From Acanthococcus lagerstroemiae (Eukaryota > Arthropoda > Insecta > Hemiptera > Eriococcidae): 64,000 nt of DNA. The stretch covers positions 27,685,321 through 27,749,320 of the forward strand of contig CM063109.1 in NCBI GenBank assembly GCA_031841125.1, written 5' to 3'. Shown here piece after piece: positions 15,401-28,000 of the stretch; positions within the stretch are counted from its first letter, which is position 1; each line of letters starts with the position of its first letter. The notes below the pieces were generated by a model. That model saw only the letters and a program-made list of their open reading frames with translations, had not been told where the DNA came from and made no database searches. The translations under genes were made by a program, and so were the position numbers.

Positions 15401-17241
15401 TGAGAGCAGATTGATCTCCTCTTTCGAAAGTGTCAACCCGTTTCGCTGTAGCAGCCTCCAATCCAAAGATTTTTGCATTTTATTAGTTCGCCCCAGAGAA
15501 ATTAGCGATTTCGAAAACGGCAAATATTCTGGTAATGCCTTCAGCACGTCGACTATGCAACTCAACATACACGAATCGACGTTTTCGAAATCGCTAATTT
15601 CACTGGGGGGAACTAATAAAACGCGAGAATCTCCGGACTGGGGATAGCTAGAGGAAAACGGTTTGCAAATTTTGAGAGCAGATTGATCTCCTCTTTCGAA
15701 AGTGTCAACCCGTTTCGCTGTAGCAGCCTCCAATCCAAAGATTTTTGCATTTTATTAGTTCGCCCCAGAGAAATTAGCGATTTCGAAAACGGCAAATATT
15801 CTGGTAATGCCTTCAGCACGTCGACTATGCAACTCAACATACACGAATCGACGTTTTCGAAATCGCTAATTTCACTGGGGGGAACTAATAAAACGCGAGA
15901 ATCTCCGGACTGGGGATAGCTAGAGGAAAACGGTTTGAAATTTTGAGAGCAGATTGATCTCCTCTTTCGAAAGTGTCAACCCGTTTCGCTGTAGCAGCCT
16001 CCAATCCAAAGATTTTTGCATTTTATTAGTTCGCCCCAGAGAAATTAGCGATTTCGAAAACGGCAAATATTCTGGTAATGCCTTCAGCACGTCGAATATG
16101 CAACTCAACATACACGAATCGACGTTGTCGAAATCGCTAATTTCACTGGGGGGAACTAATAAAACGCGAGAATCTCCGGACTGGGGATAGCTAGAGGAAA
16201 ACGGTTTGAAATTTTGAGAGCAGATTGATCTCCTCTTTCGAAAGTGTCAACCCGTTTCGCTGTAGCAGCCTCCAATCCAAAGATTTTTGCATTTTATTAG
16301 TTCGCCCCAGAGAAATAGCGATTTCGAAAACGGCAAATATTCTGGTAATGCCTTCAGCACGTCGACTATGCAACTCAACATACACGAATCGACGTTTTCG
16401 AAATCGCTAATTTCACTGGGGGGAACTAATAAAACGCGCGAATCTCCGGACTGGGGATAGCTAGAGGAAAACGGTTTGAAATTTTGAGAGCAGATTGATC
16501 TCCTCTTTCGAAAGTGTCAACCCGTTTCGCTGTAGCAGCCTCCAATCCAAAGATTTTTGCATTTTATTAGTTCGCCCCAGAGAAATAAGCGATTTCGAAA
16601 ACGGCAAATATTCTGGTAATGCCTTCAGCACGTCGAATATGCAACTCAACATACACCAACGACGTTTTCGAAATCGCTAATTTCTCTGGGGGGAACTAAT
16701 AAAACGCGAAAATCTCTGGACTGGGGATAGCTAGAGGAAAACGGTTTGAAATTTTGAGAGCAGATTGATCTCCTCTTTCGAAAGTGTCAACCCGTTTCGC
16801 TGTAGCAGCCTCCAATCCAAAGATTTTTGCATTTTATTAGTTCGCCCCAGAGAAATTAGCGATTTCGAAAACGGCAAATATTCTGGTAATGCCTTCAGCA
16901 CGTCGACTATGCAACTCAACATACACCAATTAACGTTTTCGAAATCGCGAAAATCTCTGGACTGGGGATAGCTAGAGAAAAACGGTTTGAAATTTTGAGA
17001 GCAGATTGATCTCCTCTTTCGAAAGTGCCAACCCGTTTTGCTGTAGCAGCCTCCAACCCAAAGACTTTTGCATTTTATTAGTTCGCCCCAGAGAAATTAG
17101 CGATTTCGAAAACGGCAAATATTCTGGTAATGCCTTCAGCACGTCGATATGCAACTCAACATACACGAATCGACGTTTTCGAAATCGCTAATTTCACTGG
17201 GGGGAACTAATAAATCGCGAGAATCTCCGGACTGGGGATAG
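473..17241 (+). repeat. left satellite block containing 241-bp deletion monomers
   Basis: In this block a subset of monomers lacks the 30 bp between the second arm's gaaatcgc and the following gaaaatctc, so the period drops to 240-241 bp. Examples begin at 473, 714, 3621, 5486, 5726, 5966, 6207, 8070, 9661, 9901, 10141, 10382, 11703, 13537 and 16731. The deleted segment begins just after one cgc and ends with another cgc, so slippage or microhomology deletion is plausible. None occur after about 17 kb, so the array has at least two sub-families. Confidence 0.85.
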
Positions 17242-20200
17242 CTAGAGGAAAACGGTCTGAAATTTTGAGAGCAGATTGATCTCCTCTTTCGAAAGTGTCA
17301 ACCTGTTTCGCTGTAGCAGCCTCCAATCCAATGATTTTTGCATTTTATTAGTTCGCCCCAGAGAAATAAGCGATTTCGAAAACGGCAAATATTCTGGTAA
17401 TGCCTTCAGCACGTCGACTATGCAACTCGACATACACCAACTGACGTTTTCGAAATCGCTAATTTCACTGGGGGGAACTAATAAAACGCGAAAATCTCGG
17501 ACTGGGGATAGCTAGAGGAAAACGGTTTGAAATTTTGAGAGCAGATTGATCTCCTCTTTCGAAAGTGTCAACCCGTTTCGCTGTAGCAGCCTCCAATCCA
17601 AAGATTTTTGCATTTTATTAGTTCGCCCCAGAGAAATAAGCGATTTCGAAAACGGCAAATATTCTGGTAATGCCTTCAGCACGTCGATATGCAACTCAAC
17701 ATACACGAATCGACGTTTTCGAAATCGCTAATTTCACTGGGGGAACTAATAAAACGCGAGAATCTCCGGACTGGGGATAGCTAGAGGAAAACGGTTTGAA
17801 ATTTTGAGAGCAGATTGATCTCCTCTTTCGAAAGTGTCAACCCGTTTCGCTGTAGCAGCCTCCAATCCAAAGATTTTTGCATTTTATTAGTTCGCCCCAG
17901 AGAAATAAGCGATTTCGAAAACGGCAAATATTCTGGTAATGCCTTCAACACGTCGATATGCAACTCAACATACACGAATCGACGTTTTCGAAATCGCTAA
18001 TTTCACTGGGGGGAACTAATAAAACGCGAGAATCTCCGGACTGGGGATAGCTAGAGGAAAACGGTTTGAAATTTTGAGAGCAGATTGATCTCCTCTTTCG
18101 AAAGTGTCAACCCGTTTCGCTGTAGCAGCCTCCAATCCAAAGATTTTTGCATTTTATTAGTTCGCCCCAGAGAAATAAGCGATTTCGAAAACGGCAAATA
18201 TTCTGGTAATGCCTTCAGCACGTCGACTATGCAACTCAACATACACGAATCGACGTTTTCGAAATCGCTAATTTCACTGGGGGGAACTAATAAAACGCGC
18301 GAATCTCCGGACTGGGGATAGCTAGAGGAAAACGGTTTGAAATTTTGAGAGCAGATTGATCTCCTCTTTCGAAAGTGTCAACCCGTTTCGCTGTAGCAGC
18401 CTCCAATCCAAAGATTTTTGCATTTTATTAGTTCGCCCCAGAGAAATAAGCGATTTCGAAAACGGCAAATATTCTGGTAATGCCTTCAGCACGTCGAATA
18501 TGCAACTCAACATACACCAACTGACGTTTTCGAAATCGCTAGTTTCTCTGGGGGGAACTAATAAAACGCGAAAATCTCTGGACTGGGGATAGCTAGAGGA
18601 AAACGGTTTGAAATTTTGAGAGCAGATTGATCTCCTCTTTCGAAAGTGTCAACCCGTTTCGCTGTAGCAGCCTCCAATCCAAAGATTTTTGCATTTTATT
18701 AGTTCGCCCCAGAGAAATAGCGATTTCGAAAACGGCAAATATTCTGGTAATGCCTTCAGCACGTCGAATATGCAACTCAACATACACCAACTGACGTTTT
18801 CGAAATCGCTAATTTCACTGGGGGGAACTAATAAAACGCGAGAATCTCCGGACTGGGGATAGCTAGAGGAAAACGGTCTGCAATTTTGAGAGCAGATTGA
18901 TCTCCTCTTTCGAAAGTGTCAACCCGTTTCGCTGTAGCAGCCTCCAATCCAAAGATTTTTGCATTTTATTAGTTCGCCCCAGAAATTAAGCGATTTCGAA
19001 AACGGCAAATATTCTGGTAATGCCTTCAGCACGTCGACTATGCAACTCAACATACTCGAATCGACGTTTTCGAAATCGCTAATTTCACTGGGGGGAACTA
19101 ATAAAACGCGAGAATCTCCGGACTGGGGATAGCTAGAGGAAAACGGTTTGCAATTTTGAGAGCAGATTGATCTCCTCTTTCGAAAGTGTCAACCCGTTTC
19201 GCTGTAGCAGCCTCCAATCCAAAGATTTTTGCATTTTATTAGTTCGCCCCAGAGAAATTAAGCGATTTCGAAAACGGCAAATATTCTGGTAATGCCTTCA
19301 GCACGTCGACTATGCAACTCAACATACTCGAATCGACGTTTTCGAAATCGCTAATTTCACTGGGGGGAACTAATAAAACGCGAGAATCTCCGGACTGGGG
19401 ATAGCTAGAGGAAAACGGTTTGAAATTTTGAGAGCAGATTGATCTCCTCTTTCGAAAGTGTCAACCCGTTTCGCTGTAGCAGCCTCCAATCCAAAGATTT
19501 TTGCATTTTATTAGTTCGCCCCAGAGAAATTAGCGATTTCGAAAACGGCAAATATTCTGGTAATGCCTTCAGCACGTCGACTATGCAACTCAACATACAC
19601 GAATCGACGTTTTCGAAATCGCTAATTTCACTGGGGGAAACTAATAAAACGCGCGAATCTCCGGACTGGGGATAGCTAGAGGAAAACGGTTTGAAATTTT
19701 GAGAGCAGATTGATCTCCTCTTTCGAAAGTGTCAACCAGTTTCGCTGTAGCAGCCTCCAATCCAAAGATTTTTGCATTTTATTAGTTCGCCCCAGAGAAA
19801 TAAGCGATTTCGAAAACGGCAAATATTCTGGTAATGCCTTCAGCACGTCGAATATGCAACTCAACATACACCAACTGACGTTTTCGAAATCGCTAGTTTC
19901 TCTGGGGGGAACTAATAAAACGCGAAAATCTCTGGACTGGGGATAGCTAGAGGAAAACGGTTTGAAATTTTGAGAGCAGATTGATCTCCTCTTTCGAAAG
20001 TGTCAACCCGTTTCGCTGTAGCAGCCTCCAATCCAAAGATTTTTGCATTTTATTAGTTCGCCCCAGAGAAATAAGCGATTTCGAAAACGGCAAATATTCT
20101 GGTAATGCCTTCAGCACGTCGAATATGCAACTCAACATACACCAATTGACGTTTTCGAAATCGCTAATTTCACTGGGGGGAACTAATAAAACGCGAGAAT

Positions 20201-21938
20201 CTCCGGACTGGGGATAGCTAGAGGAAAACGGTCTGAAATTTTGAGAGCAGATTGATCTCCTCTTTCGAAAGTGTCAACCCGTTTCGCTGTAGCAGCCTCC
20301 AATCCAAAGATTTTTGCATTTTATTAGTTCGCCCCAGAGAAATTGAATTTCGAAAACGGCAAATATTCTGGTAATGCCTTCAGCACGTCGACTATGCAAC
20401 TCAACATACTCGAATCGACGTTTTCGAAATCGCTAATTTCACTGGGGGGAACTAATAAAACGCGAGAATCTCCGGACTGGGGATAGCTAGAGGAAAACGG
20501 TTGCAATTTTGAGAGCAGATTGATCTCCTCTTTCGAAAGTGTCAACCCGTTTCGCTGTAGCAGCCTCCAATCCAAAGATTTTTGCATTTTATTAGTTCGC
20601 CCCAGAGAAATTAGAATTTCGAAAACGGCAAATATTCTGGTAATGCCTTCAGCACGTCGACTATGCAACTCAACATACTCGAATCGACGTTTTCGAAATC
20701 GCTAATTTCACTGGGGGGAACTAATAAAACGCGAGAATCTCCGGACTGGGGATAGCTAGAGGAAAACGGTTTGAAATTTTGAGAGCAGATTGATCTCCTC
20801 TTTCGAAAGTGTCAACCAGTTTCGCTGTAGCAGCCTCCAATCCAAAGATTTTTGCATTTTATTAGTTCGCCCCAGAGAAATTAGCGATTTCGAAAACGGC
20901 AAATATTCTGGTAATGCCTTCAGCACGTCGACTATGCAACTCAACATACACGAATCGACGTTTTCGAAATCGCTAATTTCACTGGGGGAAACTAATAAAA
21001 CGCGCGAATCTCCGGACTGGGGATAGCTAGAGGAAAACGGTTTGAAATTTTGAGAGCAGATTGATCTCCTCTTTCGAAAGTGCCAACCCGTTTCGCTGTA
21101 GCAGCCTCCAATCCAAAGATTTTTGATTTTATTAGTTCGCCCCAGAGAAATTAGCGATTTCGAAAACGGCAAATATTCTGGTAATGCCTTCAACACGTCG
21201 ATATGCAACTCAACATACTCGAATCGACGTTTTCGAAATCGCTAATTTCACTGGGGGGAACTAATAAAACGCGAGAATCTCCGGACTGGGGATAGCTCGA
21301 GGAAAACGGTTTGAAATTTTGAGAGCAGATTGATCTCCTCTTTCGAAAGTGTCAACCAGTTTCGCTGTAGCAGCCTCCAATCCAAAGATTTTTGCATTTT
21401 ATTAGTTCGCCCCAGAGAAATAAGCGATTTCGAAAACGGCAAATATTCTGGTAATGCCTTCAGCACGTCGACTATGCAACTCAACATACACGAATCGACG
21501 TTTTCGAAATCGCTAATTTCACTGGGGGGAACTAATAAAACGCGCGAATCTCCGGACTGGGGATAGCTAGAGGAAAACGGTTTGAAATTTTGAGAGCAGA
21601 TTGATCTCCTCTTTCGAAAGTGTCAACCTGTTTCGCTGTAGCAGCCTCCAATCCAAAGATTTTTGCATTTTATTAGTTCGCCCCAGAGAAATAAGCGATT
21701 TCGAAAACGGCAAATATTCTGGTAATGCCTTCAGCACGTCGAATATGCAACTCAACATACACCAACTGACGTTTTCGAAATCGCTAGTTTCTCTGGGGGG
21801 AACTAATAAAACGCGAAAATCTCTGGACTGGGGATAGCTAGAGGAAAACGGTTTGAAATTTTGAGAGCAGATTGATCTCCTCTTTCGAAAGTGTCAACCA
21901 GTTTCGCTGTAGCAGCCTCCAATCCAAAGATTTTTGCA

Positions 21939-22082
21939 TTTTATTAGTTCGCCCCAGAGAAATAAGCGATTTCGAAAACGGCAAATATTCTGGTAATGCC
22001 TTCAGCACGTCGAATATGCAACTCAACATACACCAATTGACGTTTTCGAAATCGCTAATTTCTCTGGGGGGAACTAATAAAA
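21939..22082. repeat. example of the intra-monomer inverted repeat (hairpin)
   Basis: In this copy bases 21,939-21,980 and 22,041-22,082 are reverse complements at 40 of 42 positions, separated by a 60-base loop. Going outward, weaker complementarity continues through the aatccaaagattttt / gagaatctccgg segments and on to gtagcagcctcc / ggggatagctag (19 of 27 in an ungapped comparison of one outer segment). The same layout is present in essentially every full-length monomer. In 241-bp forms most of the second arm is deleted. Confidence 0.95.
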
Positions 22083-25000
22083 CGCGAGAATCTCCGGACT
22101 GGGGATAGCTAGAGGAAAACGGTTTGAAATTTTGAGAGCAGATTGATCTCCTCTTTCGAAAGTGTCAACCCGTTTCGCTGTAGCAGCCTCCAATCCAAAG
22201 ATTTTTGCATTTTATTAGTTCGCCCCAGAGAAATTGAAGATTTCGAAAACGGCAAATATTCTGGTAATGCCTTCAGCACGTCGACTATGCAACTCAACAT
22301 ACTCGAATCGACGTTTTCGAAATCGCTAATTTCACTGGGGGGAACTAATAAAACGCGAGAATCTCCGGACTGGGGATAGCTAGAGGAAAACGGTTTGAAA
22401 TTTTGAGAGCAGATTGATCTCCTCTTTCGAAAGTGTCAACCCGTTTCGCTGTAGCAGCCTCCAATCCAAAGATTTTTGCATTTTATTAGTTCGCCCCAGG
22501 AAATTGAAGATCTCGAAAACGGCAAATATTCTGGTAATGCCTTCAGCACGTCGACTATGCAACTCAACATACACGAATCGACGTTTTCGAAATCGCTAAT
22601 TTCTCTGGGGGGAACTAATAAAACGCGAGAATCTCCGGACTGGGGATAGCTAGAGGAAAACGGTTTGAAATTTTGAGAGCAGATTGATCTCCTCTTTCGA
22701 AAGTGTCAACCCGTTTCGCTGTAGCAGCCTCCAATCCAAAGATTTTTGCATTTTATTAGTTCGCCCCAGAGAAATTAGCGATTTCGAAAACGGCAAATAT
22801 TCTGGTAATGCCTTCAGCACGTCGACTATGCAACTCAACATACACGAATCGACGTTTTCGAAATCGCTAATTTTACTGGGGGAACTAATAAGACGCGCGA
22901 ATCTCCGGACTGGGGATAGCTAGAGGAAAACGGTTTGAAATTTTGAGAGCAGATTGATCTCCTCTTTCGAAAGTGTCAACCCGTTTCGCTGTAGCAGCCT
23001 CCAATCCAAAGATTTTTGCATTTTATTAGTTCGCCCCAGAGAAATAAGCGATTTCGAAAACGGCAAATATTCTGGTAATGCCTTCAACACGTCGTATATG
23101 CAACTCAACATACACGAATCGACGTTTTCGAAATCGCTAATTTCACTGGGGGGAACTAATAAAACGCGAGAATCTCCGGACTGGGGATAGCTAGAGGAAA
23201 ACGGTTTGAAATTTTGAGAGCAGATTGATCTCCTCTTTCGAAAGTGTCAACCCGTTTCGCTGTAGCAGCCTCCAATCCAAAGATTTTTGCATTTTATTAG
23301 TTCGCCCCAGAGAAATAAGCGATTTCGAAAACGGCAAATATTCTGGTAATGCCTTCAGCACGTCGACTATGCAACTCAACATACACGAATCGACGTTTTC
23401 GAAATCGCTAATTTCACTGGGGGGAACTAATAAAACGCGCGAATCTCCGGACTGGGGATAGCTAGAGGAAAACGGTTTGAAATTTTGAGAGCAGATTGAT
23501 CTCCTCTTTCGAAAGTGTCAACCAGTTTCGCTGTAGCAGCCTCCAATCCAAAGATTTTTGCATTTTATTAGTTCGCCCCAGAGAAATAAGCGATTTCGAA
23601 AACGGCAAATATTCTGGTAATGCCTTCAGCACGTCGAATATGCAACTCAACATACACCAACTGACGTTTTCGAAATCGCTAATTTCTCTGGGGGGAACTA
23701 ATAAAACGCGAAAATCTCTGGACTGGGGATAGCTAGAGGAAAACGGTTTGAAATTTTGAGAGCAGATTGATCTCCTCTTTCGAAAGTGTCAACCAGTTTC
23801 GCTGTAGCAGCCTCCAATCCAAAGATTTTTGCATTTTATTAGTTCGCCCCAGAGAAATAAGCGATTTCGAAAACGGCAAATATTCTGGTAATGCCTTCAG
23901 CACGTCGAATATGCAACTCAACATACACCAATGACGTTTTCGAAATCGCTAATTTCACTGGGGGGAACTAATAAAACGCGAGAATCTCCGGACTGGGGAT
24001 AGCTAGAGGAAAACGGTCTGCAATTTTGAGAGCAGATTGATCTCCTCTTTCGAAAGTGTCAACCCGTTTCGCTGTAGCAGCCTCCAATCCAAAGATTTTT
24101 GCATTTTATTAGTTCGCCCCAGGAAATTGGATTTCGAAAACGGCAAATATTCTGGTAATGCCTTCAGCACGTCGACTATGCAACTCAACATACTCGAATC
24201 GACGTTTTCGAAATCGCTAATTTCACTGGGGGGAACTAATAAAACGCGAGAATCTCCGGACTGGGGATAGCTAGAGGAAAACGGTTTGAAATTTTGAGAG
24301 CAGATTGATCTCCTCTTTCGAAAGTGTCAACCCGTTTCGCTGTAGCAGCCTCCAATCCAAAGATTTTTGCATTTTATTAGTTCGCCCCAGGAAATTGAAG
24401 GTTTCGAAAACGGCAAATATTCTGGTAATGCCTTCAGCACGTCGACTATGCAACTCAACATACTCGAATCGACGTTTTCGAAATCGCTAATTTCACTGGG
24501 GGGAACTAATAAAACGCGAGAATCTCCGGACTGGGGATAGCTAGAGGAAAACGGTTTGAAATTTTGAGAGCAGATTGATCTCCTCTTTCGAAAGTGTCAA
24601 CCAGTTTCGCTGTAGCAGCCTCCAATCCAAAGATTTTTGCATTTTATTAGTTCGCCCCAGAGAAATTAGCGATTTCGAAAACGGCAAATATTCTGGTAAT
24701 GCCTTCAGCACGTCGACTATGCAACTCAACATACACGAATCGACGTTTTCGAAATCGCTAATTTCTGGGGGAACTAATAAAACGCGCGAATCTCCGGACT
24801 GGGGATAGCTAGAGGAAAACGGTTTGAAATTTTGAGAGCAGATTGATCTCCTCTTTCGAAAGTGTCAACCCGTTTCGCTGTAGCAGCCTCCAATCCAAAG
24901 ATTTTTGCATTTTATTAGTTCGCCCCAGAGAAATAAGCGATTTCGAAAACGGCAAATATTCTGGTAATGCCTTCAACACGTCGTATATGCAACTCAACAT

Positions 25001-28000
25001 ACTCGAATCGACGTTTTCGAAATCGCTAATTTCACTGGGGGGAACTAATAAAACGCGAGAATCTCCGGACTGGGGATAGCTAGAGGAAAACGGTTTGAAA
25101 TTTTGAGAGCAGATTGATCTCCTCTTTCGAAAGTGTCAACCCGTTTCGCTGTAGCAGCCTCCAATCCAAAGATTTTTGCATTTTATTAGTTCGCCCCAGA
25201 GAAATAAGCGATTTCGAAAACGGCAAATATTCTGGTAATGCCTTCAGCACGTCGACTATGCAACTCAACATACACGAATCGACGTTTTCGAAATCGCTAA
25301 TTTCACTGGGGGGAACTAATAAACGCGCGAATCTCCGGACTGGGGATAGCTAGAGGAAAACGGTTTGAAATTTTGAGAGCAGATTGATCTCCTCTTACGA
25401 AAGTGTCAACCAGTTTCGCTGTAGCAGCCTCCAATCCAAAGATTTTTGCATTTTATTAGTTCGCCCCAGAGAAATAAGCGATTTCGAAAACGGCAAATAT
25501 TCTGGTAATGCCTTCAGCACGTCGAATATGCAACTCAACATACACCAATTGACGTTTTCGAAATCGCTAATTTCTCTGGGGGGAACTAATAAAACGCGAG
25601 AATCTCCGGACTGGGGATAGCTAGAGGAAAACGGTTTGAAATTTTGAGAGCAGATTGATCTCCTCTTTCGAAAGTGTCAACCCGTTTCGCTGTAGCAGCC
25701 TCCAATCCAAAGATTTTTGCATTTTATTAGTTCGCCCCAGAGAAATAAGCGATTTCGAAAACGGCAAATATTCTGGTAATGCCTTCAACACGTCGATATG
25801 CAACTCAACATACTCGAATCGACATTTTCGAAATCGCTAATTTCTCTGGGGGGAACTAATAAAACGCGAGAATCTCCGGACTGGGGATAGCTAGAGGAAA
25901 ACGGTTTGAAATTTTGAGAGCAGATTGATCTCCTCTTTCGAAAGTGACAACCCGTTTCGCTGTAGCAGCCTCCAATCCAAAGATTTTTGCATTTTATTAG
26001 TTCGCCCCCGAGAAATTAGCGATTTCGAAAACGGCAAATATTCTGGTAATGCCTTCAGCACGTCGAATATGCAACTCAACATACACCAATTGACGTTTTC
26101 GAAATCGCTAATTTCTTTGGGGGGAACTAATAAATCGCGAGAATCTCCGGACTGGGGATAGCTAGAGGAAAACGGTTTGAAATTTTGAGAGCAGATTGAT
26201 CTCCTCTTTCGAAAGTGCCAACCCGTTTTGCTGTAGCAGCCTCCAATCCAAAGATTTTTGCATTTTATTAGTTCGCCCCAGGAAATTGAAGATTTCGAAA
26301 ACGGCAAATATTCTGGTAATGCCTTCAGCACGTCGAATATGCAACTCAACATACTCGAATCGACGTTTTCGAAATCGCCAATTTCTCTGGGGGCAACTAA
26401 TAAATCGCGAGAATCTCCGGACTGGGGATAGCTAGAGGAAAACGGTTTGAAATTTTGAGAGCAGATTGATCTCCTCTTTCGAAAGTGTCAACCAGTTTCG
26501 CTGTAGCAGCCTCCAATCCAAAGATTTTTGCATTTTATTAGTTCGCCCCAGAGAAATTAGCGATTTCGAAAACGGCAAATATTCTGGTAATGCCTTCAGC
26601 ACGTCGACTATGCAACTCAACATACACGAATCGACGTTTTCGAAATCGCTAATTTCTCTGGGGGGAACTAATAAAACGCGAGAATCTCCGGACTGGGGAT
26701 AGCTAGAGGAAAACGGTTTGAAATTTTGAGAGCAGATTGATCTCCTCTTTCGAAAGTGTCAACCCGTTTCGCTGTAGCAGCCTCCAATCCAAAGATTTTT
26801 GCATTTTATTAGTTCGCCCCAGAGAAATTAGCGATTTCGAAAACGGCAAATATTCTGGTAATGCCTTCAGCACGTCGACTATGCAACTCAACATACACGA
26901 ATCGACGTTTTCGAAATCGCTAATTTCACTGGGGGGAACTAATAAAACGCGAGAATCTCCGGACTGGGGATAGCTAGAGGAAAACGGTTTGAAATTTTGA
27001 GAGCAGATTGATCTCCTCTTTCGAAAGTGTCAACCCGTTTCGCTGTAGCAGCCTCCAATCCAAAGATTTTTGCATTTTATTAGTTCGCCCCAGAGAAATA
27101 AGCGATTTCGAAAACGGCAAATATTCTGGTAATGCCTTCAGCACGTCGACTATGCAACTCAACATACACGAATGACGTTTTCGAAATCGCTAATTTCACT
27201 GGGGGGAACTAATAAAACGCGAGAATCTCCGGACTGGGGATAGCTAGAGGAAAACGGTTTGAAATTTTGAGAGCAGATTGATCTCCTCTTTCGAAAGTGT
27301 CAACCCGTTTCGCTGTAGCAGCCTCCAATCCAAAGATTTTTGCATTTTATTAGTTCGCCCCAGAAATTAAGATTTCGAAAACGGCAAATATTCTGGTAAT
27401 GCCTTCAGCACGTCGACTATGCAACTCAACATACACGAATCGACGTTTTCGAAATCGCTAATTTCACTGGGGGGAACTAATAAAACGCGAGAATCTCCGG
27501 ACTGGGGATAGCTAGAGGAAAACGGTTTGAAATTTTGAGAGCAGATTGATCTCCTCTTTCGAAAGTGTCAACCCGTTTCGCTGTAGCAGCCTCCAATCCA
27601 AAGATTTTTGCATTTTATTAGTTCGCCCCAGAGAAATTGAAGCGATTTCGAAAACGGCAAATATTCTGGTAATGCCTTCAGCACGTCGACTATGCAACTC
27701 AACATACTCGAATCGACGTTTTCGAAATCGCTAATTTCACTGGGGGGAACTAATAAAACGCGAGAATCTCCGGACTGGGGATAGCTAGAGGAAAACGGTT
27801 TGAAATTTTGAGAGCAGATTGATCTCCTCTTTCGAAAGTGTCAACCCGTTTCGCTGTAGCAGCCTCCAATCCAAAGATTTTTGCATTTTATTAGTTCGCC
27901 CCAGAGAAATTGAAGGTTTCGAAAACGGCAAATATTCTGGTAATGCCTTCAGCACGTCGACTATGCAACTCAACATACCGAATCGACGTTTTCGAAATCG

